Assembly: GCA_023053545.1 (NCBI GenBank)
Contig: JAKZAN010000002.1
Span: 8,242,790 to 8,306,789 of the forward strand
Source: Lepidurus packardi
Taxonomy: Eukaryota; Arthropoda; Branchiopoda; Notostraca; Triopsidae
Direction of reading: 5' to 3'
Length of the DNA: 64,000 bases
Shown: positions 1 through 10,038 of the stretch, in pieces
How positions within the stretch are numbered: the stretch's first letter is position 1
Layout: each line of letters starts with the position of its first letter
Made by a program: the position numbers and the translations under genes
The notes under the pieces: model-generated
The model's input: only the letters and a program-made list of their open reading frames with translations
What the model was told of the DNA's origin: nothing
The model's database searches: none

Positions 1-420
1 TTCCTCACAAACATTGCTCTAGCGCTCCCAAATCTTTTGTAATCCTTTTTCTGTGACCAGCTCCAAAAATTGGATTCTAAAATGATACAAATGAGTTGTT
101 TGGCTCTCCCCAACCCGCCCCAGAATGCCTTATTTGCTTGTTTCTTGTACCCAAAAATGTTCCCCGTAGAATTTACTTTCCGGAAATGTCCATTTTTGTT
201 GTACAGTTTGTAATTTTATAAATAAAATAAAAAATTGTGATAATTTTTGCGAGGCTTTTCAAAATTCTGCCAAAAAGGGTGTGGCCTACGCAAAAAGCAC
301 GAATCCTATTGGTAGTTTGGATCAAAAAGTGGGCGTGGCTCCTTTTCGAGCTGGGGAAAGGGTTTTCAGGGCTTTTCTCCATAAGGAATAATGCTGTATC
401 AAGGGGGTCTTATCAAGGTT
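1..420. repeat. Dispersed repeat, copy 1 (cut by window start)
   Basis: This stretch aligns by eye along its whole length with 4545-4945. Shared blocks include AATGTTCCCCGTA near 160 and 4690, CGAATCCTATTGGT near 300 and 4830, and GGGCGTGGCTCCTTTTCGAG near 330 and 4862, in the same order and spacing. The two copies differ by many substitutions and small indels, so the duplication is old. The left end is missing, and no terminal repeats or coding capacity are visible. It could be a non-autonomous transposon or a degraded retroelement fragment. Confidence 0.7.
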
Positions 421-1565
421 ATCAAGGGTCTGTATCAAGGTTAAGTCTTAAACGGTAGCAACGGAGCTTCTCTGGGTTTTGGTGGGCGTGGTTCGGGTGC
501 ATTGTGGGGCCTGTGGAGGATGGTGCATTGTGAGGCCAGCAGGAAAAGGGCGTTATATTCGGGTGTGGTGATGAAGAGGCGGAGTAAGTTTTGACTTCTA
601 ATTTTTGTAATTCTTTATACTAGTGTTGTTGTTTTTATTCAAATAGGCTATCCATTGGATTCCCTGCGTTATTACTTAACAACATTTCAATGACATTGTG
701 CCTTTATGTTGTTAAACGCCGTCCATTAGAAGAAAGCGAAGACATAAGAAGTGTCTCGGTTCTGGCCCTCGACCCACGTCGTAGTAGAATTCGCCAGAAG
801 TTTCGGTTTGGGAAGCCGTTCTCTGGTTCGCTACCATGGATTGACGAACCCGAACCGAAGCTGCGTATCACTGCATGTGTTTTTCTTATAAACATCAAAC
901 CGTGTCCGGATAGTTTCAAGAGAACGACTCCACAAGTTTGTTGCCTTTGAACGGATGTGCACCCTGAAGAAACCCTATAACGACAGTTGCTCCCTAGCAA
1001 GCAATCAGTGCAGACTTGGCTTTCTCCAGCGACCTTGTGAAAGTTAGTAGTGAGTTTATAGTTAAACATTACCAAGCATGTTGAACATTAACAATCGGAT
1101 TAAGCGTTATCTTCGAAAACATTAAGAATTGGATCTTCCAAAACCTGGAGTCAATTCAAGTGCGCGTTTAAAGTGTTAAGTGTGGTGTTCGGCAAAACTC
1201 TGGTCAGGCCTACGCCAGTAAACAAAAAATGTGTTGGTGTTAAGTGTGCTCTCTACTTCATCCCTGCCTTACATCATCCTTCGCCGTCGACAGAATTTGC
1301 AACTTTAATCTGCTAAGCTGATATTCTGCTACTTGGAGGTAGCTACTTACCTTCTGTGGGAACCAGGAGAACCAGAAGGAACAGGTATGCCAGGAGTTAA
1401 AGTGTTGTTGGCCGGTTAGGTCTTTTGCCGCAACTTTTAATTTCCTGGGCGGCGAAAAGTCTTTGTTGTTGCCATTCATTAGGTCTTTAATGGTAACAAC
1501 GAAGCTTTTCTATGGTAAACGGGTGGTGAACGGATTTGGGGAGCCTCTACTGAATCCCTGGCAGG

Positions 1566-1749
1566 GATGGAAGTTTCGCCCATTTGCCTGATCCTTGGGA
1601 TCAGGCAATTTCTTCATGCCCCTTTCTTCAAATCCCGGTGTATTCAAGAGCGAAAAGTGCAGATGGAAGTTTCGCCCATTTGCCTGATCTTCGGGATTCC
1701 TTCATGCCCCTTCTTCAAATCCCAGTGTTTCCAAGAGTGAAAAGTGCCG
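1566..1749. repeat. Two-copy tandem duplication with a hairpin
   Basis: A unit starting GATGGAAGTTTCGCCC at 1566 recurs at 1662. Both copies contain CATGCCCC, CTTCAAATCCC and AAAAGTGC in order. The first unit is about 96 bp and the second about 87 bp. The first contains a perfect hairpin at 1586-1606: a 9-bp stem GCCTGATCC and GGATCAGGC around a TTG loop. The second unit has lost the distal arm. No coding role is evident. Confidence 0.75.
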
Positions 1750-2099
1750 CGATAGACCGTTCTTCGGGTTGGTCCCTTGGTGAGCTTTCTTCGCATTCAG
1801 CGGTGTTTCCAAGATTGCCTGCGATGTTAAAGTCAACTTTTGTAAGTCGGAGTGTTCGCGAAGTCGAGGTAAAACATAATCTTTTACTTTCCCATGTCGT
1901 TAGATTTTGCTTCGTTTGTATACATTTCGAACTTACTTTTTTCTATTTTACGTTTCGTTGCAGGTTCTTTGGTAACGTTAATCGACTAAACTGGGTGGAA
2001 GGTGGCGAAAGGGGGAGGACAACTGGGTGTTGCGACGCTCATACGATGTACCGAACCGGAAATGCAGAAGTGAGGTCGACTTGACGAACGTCTCAAACG

Positions 2100-2271
2100 T
2101 GTGCAACTTGTGTTGTTGTTTTTTATTTGTCTGTCGGAAGTCTACAAACACAAAACTCGGCAAGTTTTTCTCCTTCTCCATAGTCCTTCTGCTTTCACAT
2201 GTTTTATGCAATTTGTGTTGTTGTTTTTTATGTGTTACCGGAAGTCTACAAACGCGAATCAGGACAAGTTT
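2100..2271. repeat. Diverged two-copy tandem repeat, about 106-bp period
   Basis: The block TTGTGTTGTTGTTTTTTAT followed by GGAAGTCTACAAAC and ending in CAAGTTT occurs at 2100-2166 and again at 2207-2271. Identity is high in the core and lower between blocks. No function is apparent. Confidence 0.65.
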
Positions 2272-2579
2272 GATCCTTTTCATACGTTTTGCGTTTTCAC
2301 CCGTTTTGGGAGCCTTCCTCTGCGGATGTGTTTGTTCACACGTATTTGTAAGTTTTAAACATTTTGTTTATGAATTGATTTCATGCGTACTGATATTTTT
2401 CCCTTTTCTTCTAGTTTTCGGTGGCGAAATGAAGGGGAAGAGGAAGTAATCCTGTGCCAAGAGGTCAACTTCTAACGAATCCGATTTCAGTTTAAAGTTC
2501 ATGGGGAGCTTCGAAGTGATTGTTGTAGCACTTTAATTTACATTTATAAGTTTTTACTACTCATTGTTTCTTTCAGGCG

Positions 2580-3800
2580 AGCATCGTTGAGGTCTTCACT
2601 ATGGCGGTGGCTAACCTTAGACAGCAGTGGCGGTCTTTGGCGAGCAACTTCTATTGAAAACATCGTTGGAGGTTTTCATTAGGGCGGTGGCTAACCATAG
2701 ACAGCAGTGGCGGTCTTTGGCGGGCAATTCCTTTTGAAAACATCGTTGGAGGTTTTCAATAGGGTGGTGGCTAACCTTAGACAGCAGTGGCTGTCTTTGG
2801 CGGACAATTCATGATGAAGATATCGTTGGGTGGTTTTCATTGTGATGGTGGCTAACCTAAGACAGCAGTGGCGGTCTTTGGCGGGCAATTCCTTTTGAAA
2901 ACATCGTTGGAGGTTTTCAATAGGGCGGTGGCTAACCATAGACAGCAGTGGCGGTCTTTGGCGGGCAATTCCTTTTGAAAACATCGTTGGAGGTTTTCAA
3001 TAGGGCGGTGGCTAACCATAGACAGCAGTGGCGGTCTTTGGCGGGCAATTCCTTTTGAAAACATCGTTGGAGGTTTTCATTAGGGCGGTGGCTAACCATA
3101 GACAGCAGTGGCGGTCTTTGGCGGACAATTCGTGATGAAGATATCGTTGGGTGGTTTTCATTGTGATGGTGGCTAACCTAAGACAGCAGTGGCGGTCTTT
3201 GGCGGGCAATTCCTCTTGAAAACATCGTTGGAGGTTTTCATTAGGGCGGTGGCTAACCATAGACAACAGTGGCGGTCTTTGGCGGGCAATTCCTTTTGAA
3301 AACATCGTTGGAGGTTTTCAATAGGGCGGTGGCTAACCATAGACAGCAGTGGCGGTCTTTGGCGGGCAATTCCTTTTGAAAACATCGTTGGAGGTTTTCA
3401 TTAGGGCGGTGGCTAACCATAGACAACAGTGGCGGTCTTTGGCGGGCAATTCCTTTTGAAAACATCGTTGGAGGTTTTCATTAGGGCGGTGGCTAACCAT
3501 AGACAACAGTGGCGGTCTTTGGCGGGCAATTCCTTTTGAAAACATCGTTGGAGGTTTTCATTAGGGCGGTGGCTAACCATAGACAACAGTGGCGGTCTTT
3601 GGCGGGCAATTCCTTTTGAAAACATCGTTGGAGGTTTTCAATAGGGCGGTGGCTAACCATAGACAGCAGTGGCGGTCTTTGGCGGGCAATTCCTTTTGAA
3701 AACATCGTTGGAGGTTTTCATTAGGGCGGTGGCTAACCATAGACAGCAGTGGCGGTCTTTGGCGTGCAGTTCGAACGTTAATTATGGCGGTGGCTAACCT
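2580..3800. repeat. 80-bp minisatellite, about 15 units
   Basis: About 15 head-to-tail units of 80-81 bp, each carrying GTGGCTAACC, AGTGGCGGTCTTTGGCG and CATCGTTGGAGG. A variant unit with GATATCGTTGGGTGG and TTGTGATGGTGG appears near 2815 and again near 3137, four units (about 321 bp) apart, which indicates higher-order amplification. Other variants (AGACAACAGT against AGACAGCAGT) cluster near 3260-3600. The period is not a multiple of three, so the overlapping minus-strand open frames of about 70 codons change frame each unit and are unlikely to be coding. The array decays after 3795. Confidence 0.95.
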
Positions 3801-4544
3801 AATCAGTGCGATATCCGTGTTCGTCCTGCGATATCGGTGTTCACTTTTGTGGCTACAACGCCTGGAACCCTGTCTGGAGGGATTGGCTGATTATCAACAT
3901 CAACGAGGTGAGAGACGCCAGCATTGCGCGCTGCTGATGGCCAGGGATGCGAATCTACTGCAGGTTTAGTTCTTTGCCAGGACCGGAAAGGAAAGCGAAA
4001 TGTAAGTTTTCTTTTGAATGCGTTTAACAATTTGATTAATTGGTCTTTTTTTATCTTATTATAGTGGAAGTGGAAATGAAGCAACAATCTCAAGTGATCC
4101 ATCGCAGTATTGCCTCGTTCCCATGATGCGAATTTGTCCGCAGCATGTCAGAGAACCGCAGAACCTCCATCGTCTAGCTTCCAGAAGGTGAATTAGTTTC
4201 ACATATAAATAAGGATGTAATAATGGTGAATTACAATGGAAGAGCGACAAACAGTAGATGACACAACTTTTGTTAGGCAGAAGATCTGATCAAGCAGGAA
4301 ATGATTGTGATTCTCCATTTGAAATCAGCGTCCAGGATCGGACCAATTTGCTCGTCATTTTCGTAACTTTAATTTGGTCCCTTACAAGATTATGGACTCG
4401 TCGGCCTTGTGTCACAATCCGGCGGCTTGCAAATATGTCTTCCAAATCTGCAAAGCACCCTGTGGGTTCGACGTTGTGTATTATTGTAAAAAGTTTTGAG
4501 AAGAATTGCTTCATATTTTTTTGTTTTTCTTGTAAAAATATTTC
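3801..4544. other. Intergenic, nothing recognised
   Basis: The stretch lies between the minisatellite and the second dispersed-repeat copy. It contains one isolated minisatellite-like block (ATGGCGGTGGCTAACC at about 3784) and short open frames with no family resemblance. I see no RNA gene or repeat that I can name. Confidence 0.5.
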
Positions 4545-4945
4545 CCTCCAGAAACATTGTTCTAGTGCTGCCTTCTAAATCTGTTCGAATTTTTGTTCTG
4601 TGATTTTTTTAGCTCTGAAAATTGGGATTCTAATATTGTGCAAATGAGGTGTTTTGCTTCCCACTGGAATTCCTTATTTGTTGTACCAAAATGTTCCCCG
4701 TAAAATCTAGTTTCCATAAATATCCTTTTTGTATTATCTGTAATTTTTGCAATAAAAGTGACAATTTTGAATGTTTTTGCGTGTTTTCTCAAAAAAATCC
4801 GCTAAAAAGTGGGCGGGGCCTAAAAAATGGACGAATCCTATTGGTGGATTGGACCAAAAAGGGGGCGTGGCTCCTTTTCGAGCTGGGAAAGCGTTTTCTG
4901 GGCTTTTTTCCATAAGGATCCCTGCACGATCAAGGGGGTCCCCTT
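4545..4945. repeat. Dispersed repeat, copy 2
   Basis: Second copy of the repeat at 1-420, in the same orientation, beginning near the AAACATTGTTCTAGTGCT block and ending near CATAAGGATCC...CAAGGGGGTCC. It runs directly into the tRNA-like repeat units at 4950, so the two may be parts of one composite element. No open reading frame is conserved between the copies. Confidence 0.7.
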
Positions 4946-4949
4946 GAAA

Positions 4950-5830
4950 AATCGTCAAAAATTGAGAGCCTCGCCCCTTTTCCCTGTTCCCAACTCCCCT
5001 GCTCGGTTTCCTATCCCCGATATTCGAGCTCGTGCTGCCGAAGCTTCACAATTTCGAATATGGGTATAGGAACCTGGCCGGGAAAGCACAGGGTACAGAG
5101 AAAAGGAGCCAATTGATATTTCGTTTTTTCTACGAAATAAAATGCTTCGATCGGGAATCGAACCAAGGACCTCTTGTTCCCAAGTCGTGCGTGTTGTCCA
5201 CGTGGTCATGGGCTTTTTTCTAATGGTTGTTGAAACATCTATAAAAGCAACATATGAACCAAAGAGGCAGAACATACAGGTACAGTATCCATTCGGTCAT
5301 ACGCCTCGACCGGGTTTCGATCCAAGTACCTTCCCTCACTTGGTCGCACGCTTGTATTTATGCTGCGTTAAAACTTCTATAAATTCAATATATGAAGTAA
5401 GCTGGTGTACAGTGTCTGTAGATAGGGATCCATCTTTTCTTCGATTAATACAAATATGACGGTCCGTCTAGCCATACCTTGTATTCTATAGAACTTTGTA
5501 TTATTATATAATATTTCCTTCAAAAATTGTTGAAAAATGTGAGCCTCGCCTCTTTCCCTTCCCAAGTTGCGTGCTCGGTTCCTTATCCCCGATATTCGAG
5601 CAAATAATCCCTAAGCATCACAATTTGGAATAGGAGTACTGTAAGGTACAGGGAGTGGAAGCCTAATGAATTCGTTTATTAGACTAAATAAAGTGCCTCG
5701 ACCTGGTTGCGATCCGAGAACCTCTCATCCAGTACAGTTATGTCTTACCCACTTGGTGAAACGCATATATTGAACTAGTGTTGAAACTCCTATAAGTTCA
5801 ACATAAAAACAACGCTGTTCAACAGCTTAG
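4950..5830 (-). repeat. Cluster of three tRNA-like SINE-type units
   Basis: Two full units (about 4950-5275 and 5530-5825) share an ordered set of blocks: GAGCCTCGCC, CCCCGATATTCGAGC, TCACAATTT, a tRNA-like core, then CTATAA...TCAACATA. A shorter unit lies between them (about 5280-5400). On the minus strand the core reads like the 3' half of a tRNA: the complement of 5153-5164 is GGTTCGATTCCC, a canonical B box/T arm. The equivalents at 5312-5323 and 5705-5715 are diverged. The copies are not intact tRNAs, because the anticodon arm does not fold canonically. The best reading is a tRNA-derived SINE or tRNA pseudogene array. Confidence 0.65.
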
Positions 5831-6545
5831 ATCGCTGCGCCTTGCTGCCTTGAACGCACCGACCTTTAGGAAAAAAATATCGCAGCATAAAGATCAAATC
5901 AAAAACTTTTTTGTAATAAGATTACATTTATTTTTCTTAAAAAACATCACATATGACCGCATTCCAAAAACACATTGCTTAAGTAAAAAATTTCACTTCT
6001 TCAGCATATGCAAGATGGCCTACAGATTATATTCCTCTTCGTAATACTGTTCCCAACTCCATAACTCGGGCAAATCCTGCAATCCTTGTAGCATGTATGA
6101 TCCATAAACGCTTCAATTAATAGCGGCTCAGTAGTTGTTGCCGCTCCTCTTTCACTTTCCCGTTAATGAAACGCACATTAAAAAATTTAATTAAAAGAAA
6201 ATGTTCTTAAGAATTGCTTTTCTATCATATGCAATTTTTCATATTTGATTTCTTTATTTATTCGTCGTGGAAGTTTTCGTGTTATTTACGAATATTTTAG
6301 AGCAATCCAACATGATACAGATTTACGTAATTACTATTGTATTATAAACATAATAAAATTATATTACTATTAAATGTAGTCAATGCCATATTGCTTAAGA
6401 TGACTCAGCCTCCAAGCGAATGCGGTAGAGGGGTTAATTTTAATACAAGTGCATAAACACAATATAATTTAGGATAACTTAATATCAGATAGATCACTAG
6501 CTGTAATTCCCGTAGACATTTTTAGACAATTTATAAAGCAATTCG
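5831..6545. other. 3' flank of the SLC16 gene
   Basis: AT-rich DNA downstream of the minus-strand SLC16 stop codon at 6546. AATAAA-type hexamers on the minus strand (complement of TTTATT at about 6253-6258) could serve as polyadenylation signals, but their distance of about 290 nt makes this uncertain. Nothing else is recognised. Confidence 0.4.
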
Positions 6546-8602
6546 TCATAACGTTGAAGGCGGGAAAGTTTGATACCTTATAAGAACCGCATTCGTTGTG
6601 TTATTCGTACTTGTTATCGTAGCTGGTAAATAAACAGAATCTATGCGCTTTTCGACTTTGTACAAGTTCCTATCTGAAACTTGCTTCGATTCCGCTCCTG
6701 ACGGTGTGACTTCAGCTACACAAGGGCCATCTTCATTCAATGAAATATCTTCGTCATTGCTCGTGCGACCTAAATTACAAATAATAAATGAAAATAACGC
6801 AAGCGATTTAGTGGTTGTAGCTTACCAATAAAGCACATAATGAAGGCGCCGATTACAGGCGCGCAGCCAGCAAGAAGGAAAGCTACTTGGTAGGAACCCC
6901 GAGAGTCATAAAGCCATCCTTCGAGATAAAACAGATAATTCCGAGATTCGCGAAATTCCCATTATGTTCTCACCTGCGACAGGTGGACCAGTTATGACTG
7001 GTATTGCGTAGAGTCCAAGCAAAAAACCTAACGCCTGTGACACACCAGATGGTCCGCACAAATCAAACGCGACGGGTCCAACCAACGATACGAAACAACC
7101 ATCAAACAATCCCATGCCGAGACAAAGAATTGTTAGCCATATCCTTGATTTAGCCAAGGTTAAGAGCATGGTTAACACTCCAATGCATAAGAGTGACACC
7201 TGCAATTGCAGCATAAAATGTCAATTACTAAAGATAAAAGAAAAGAAGAAAGTGAAGGGCATATCGTTATACCTGCTGAAGGACGACGCGGTTGATTTTC
7301 GGTAGATCGCTGAGTTTCCCAAATATTAACCGACCGAGACCAGACGTTACACCTATGCACAAAACGAGAAGCTTACCATCTGCCTCTGGCACTATGTCCT
7401 TTGCATACGCGACCTACAAACAAATTAAATACAAATTGCATAGTTCAACTTGAAGTATATGTCATAAAATCATAACATAATAAGAGGAACATTCTTAAAA
7501 AGTGATAAACGTACCAAATGAACGTATGGGACGAAATATCCGAACAGTGAAAATGGCACAGCGATTGCCCATAAGATGTACCTCTTGTTACGCCATATGG
7601 ATACATTAATGTACGTTGACCAGTTTTGGCACCAATTTTGTGATGGTTTCGGTAAAGCGACCACGGTAGTTCCAGAAAGTTCGTTTGAGCGCTGAACGGT
7701 GAAACTCATAGCACATACCATTAAGAACATCATTACGCCCGCCAATACCTGTACATACAAAAGTTAAATGGTCAACTCTCCAAATACAATGTTATGCTTT
7801 ATTTTAAGTGTGGTTTTCCTCCTTCGACGGAGGACTAACCTGGAGAGTGGCAGCTAAGCCGACACTACGAAGCATGGCATCCAGAGCATATGGTAAGACT
7901 ACCGTGAATGTGGAACTACCCGCGGTTACCACACCATTGACAAAACCTAGTTTTTTGTGAAAGTAGTAGCCCAAGATTATTAAAGATGGATTGTAGACCA
8001 GCGAAGCTCCACCGCCGAACAAGATACCATAACTTAAGTATAGTGCGCTCACCTAAAACGTAAAAAAATACAATAAACTTACTGACGTTTTTGCTAGGTT
8101 TCGGAAAGTTTGTACATGTTTTAGCGAAAAAGATGCGGACAGCATTCCCACTGTAGCTAAACATCCCCCCATAAGAGCTGTTTTCCGTAGTCCGATGCGA
8201 TCTATTAAAACGCTCGAAACTGGGGACAAAAAGAAAGTCATACCCAATGACAGTGAACCGATCAAAGCTGGAAAGGCAAAATATAACTACATTACATACT
8301 GAAATATTGCATTTTAAAACAGATTATAACTTACAGCATTTGCTTGCCGCATCTTGTACCCCGTTTTCTTCAAGACTCGCCTTCATCCAGCCATATAGAA
8401 TTCCATAACAATTATGGAGACTAAATACGAGTCCGTTTATAAGGAAACTGGCAACTACGATAAGCCAGGCATGTAAGCCTCCATCAGGTCGTTGAAATTT
8501 GTCCGCTTCGATAGGCTTTTCTGCATTGGTATTATTGTTATTCAGCTCTTTAGGACTCGGCTCGTTTTCACACCGACCCGCTTCTACATGGGTCAGCTGC
8601 AT
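6546..8602 (-). CDS. SLC16 monocarboxylate-transporter-like protein, 8 exons
   Basis: Predicted 12-helix MFS transporter of 516 aa, expected at the plasma membrane and moving small monocarboxylates or related solutes; the substrate cannot be inferred. Exons (minus, 5' to 3'): 8602-8335, 8267-8116, 8052-7840, 7748-7515, 7413-7273, 7199-6974, 6918-6826, 6769-6546; the total of 1,551 nt closes in frame. The SLC16 hallmark PDGG...AW before helix 1 is at about residues 39-46 (PDGGLHAW). The second signature is GYYFHKKLGFVNGV followed by AGSS around helices 4-5. Helix 8 carries GLGRLIFGKLSD. The cytosolic N-terminus (Asn/Glu-rich) and C-terminus are short. I chose the ATG at 8602 because the upstream in-frame codon is GTG. 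Intron 2 uses a weak GTACAA donor; a stronger GTAAGT 36 nt further on would leave an intron of only about 27 nt, which is implausibly short. All introns are about 54-90 nt. Confidence 0.93.
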
Positions 8603-10038
8603 TCTCACACAAAACCTTTTTTAGATCCACACAGCAAAACAAGTGTAACCTTACCTTCGCACTCTTAAAACAGTACTGCGTTCTCAGGCTGTGTTGCTAC
8701 CGAACTCTTTTAACTACAACGCAATCATAAGTAAAAAAGAAAAAGTACTAATGCAATACGCAAACCAAGGCTTCTTTTTTTAAAGGCGGGTTTCGGTTTT
8801 GTCGGCCGAACGACATTAAAATCGATAGTGAAAGTACTATTACTACGAGCTTACAATAAGTGAAACTTAAGTCAAAACTACATAAAGCTTCCAAACGAAA
8901 CGCCTAAATTCGAATATCGTCTCTTGGTTAGTTCATAATTATAACACAGATTGCCAATCCAATCTCTTAATCTAACAGTGCTCCAATTTTACATCTAATA
9001 GTCCTGGCTGTAACTTTAACTAAATCATCCTTTTACGAGCTACATAACGTTCGCCCTTAACCTTCTGTTGCAGTAGAGGGTGAAAAAGTTGCTTGCGACC
9101 TTCGCATATTCCGCTGCAAATGACCGTAGCGGCTTTCGAGATCCAAACCTTCACGCTATCAATGATCTCGATGTTCTACAAGAAAATCTGCCTTGTCAGC
9201 TACAACTTGGCAGCGACCCTTTGGGTTCTCCCGTTGTCAAACATGTACGTTTGACCTTTTCCATTGCAACATGTCAAGTCTTGTACCCTTTAAACACAAT
9301 ATAGTGTTTAAAGAAGCTGTTGCTTTAGAAAACAAGTCCAACTTCCCCAAATAGTTGCTCACGTTCAACGTTGTCCTGTGGACACCAATTAGACATGTAC
9401 GCATAAGCATAAAAAAGCTCCCAAAGCCAATTTTGTTTCTTACAGTACGGATGGAGCGAGTAAGACTGAATTGTCAAAAGATGTTACAAATTTGTTAAAA
9501 GTTATTTTCACAATCTATATCAACAAGTTCTTTCTTTATAAAGTCTTACTATTATGTGAAAACTATATCTGAAAAAAGACAAAGCCCTACAAATTAGCCT
9601 TTGTTGAAAAATAAAGCTACTTTAAAGCTTATGATACTTTTTTAACAGTTGCAGCTAGAAAGCTCCAAAAATGTAACACAATCCGGAAGAAATATGAAAC
9701 ACGTGTGCTTTTATCCAAAGACTGCAAAACATGTACACTCGCCATAGTTAATAATTTTCTCGGATGCTTCCATAAAAAAATGGTCTTATATAATGAAATG
9801 TTTGCGTAGTATTTAGTATTTATCCCATTTAAAAATGGCTAATCAATCCAACAACCATTCTTTTCGTGCAACAAACGCTAAAAGAATGGAGTGTAATAGA
9901 AATCGCCGCAGTTCAAACATAAGACCCTTTTTCTGTTGCCTACGCAAAGCACCTGTCGTCCACGTGCTAAAAGAAAAAGCGAGGAATTGACCATCATAAA
10001 TAACAAGGGATTTTTTCAAAAGGCTTTGAATCACACAT
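8603..10038. other. Intergenic; possible stray plus-strand exon
   Basis: The stretch lies between the SLC16 start and the NHS-like stop codon. At 9066-9300 (plus) an acceptor-like CTTCTGTTGCAG is followed by an open stretch of about 75 codons of balanced composition (contains AINDLDVLQENLP), but I see no family match, upstream exon or confirmed start. Promoter elements for the SLC16 gene should lie at the left edge, but no TATA box is convincing. Otherwise nothing is recognised. Confidence 0.4.

Larger units (their letters stand above)
1..2575. other. Repeat-rich intergenic DNA, no recognised gene
   Basis: I recognise no protein family in any frame. Open frames here are short and follow repeats rather than codon structure; the longest, about 166 codons at 1584-2084 on the plus strand, runs through a tandem duplication. 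The stretch holds the left copy of a dispersed repeat (1-420), a 96-bp tandem duplication (1566-1749) and a 106-bp tandem duplication (2100-2271), listed separately. The rest shows nothing I can name. Confidence 0.6.

Noticed and set aside
1584-2084. 166-codon plus-strand ORF
   Set aside because: Spans a 96-bp tandem duplication and shows repeated peptide only because of it; no family match.
2691-3705. Series of roughly 70-97-codon minus-strand ORFs with repeated MFSKGIARQRPP-type sequence
   Set aside because: They are the same 80-bp minisatellite read in successive frames; the period is not a multiple of three, so there is no repeat protein.
2580-3800. CRISPR array
   Set aside because: Whole units repeat without unique spacers, and the genome is eukaryotic.
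5140-5230. Functional tRNA gene on the minus strand
   Set aside because: The B-box is good but the anticodon arm does not make a 5-bp stem with 7-nt loop, and two diverged copies sit beside it; a SINE or pseudogene is more likely.
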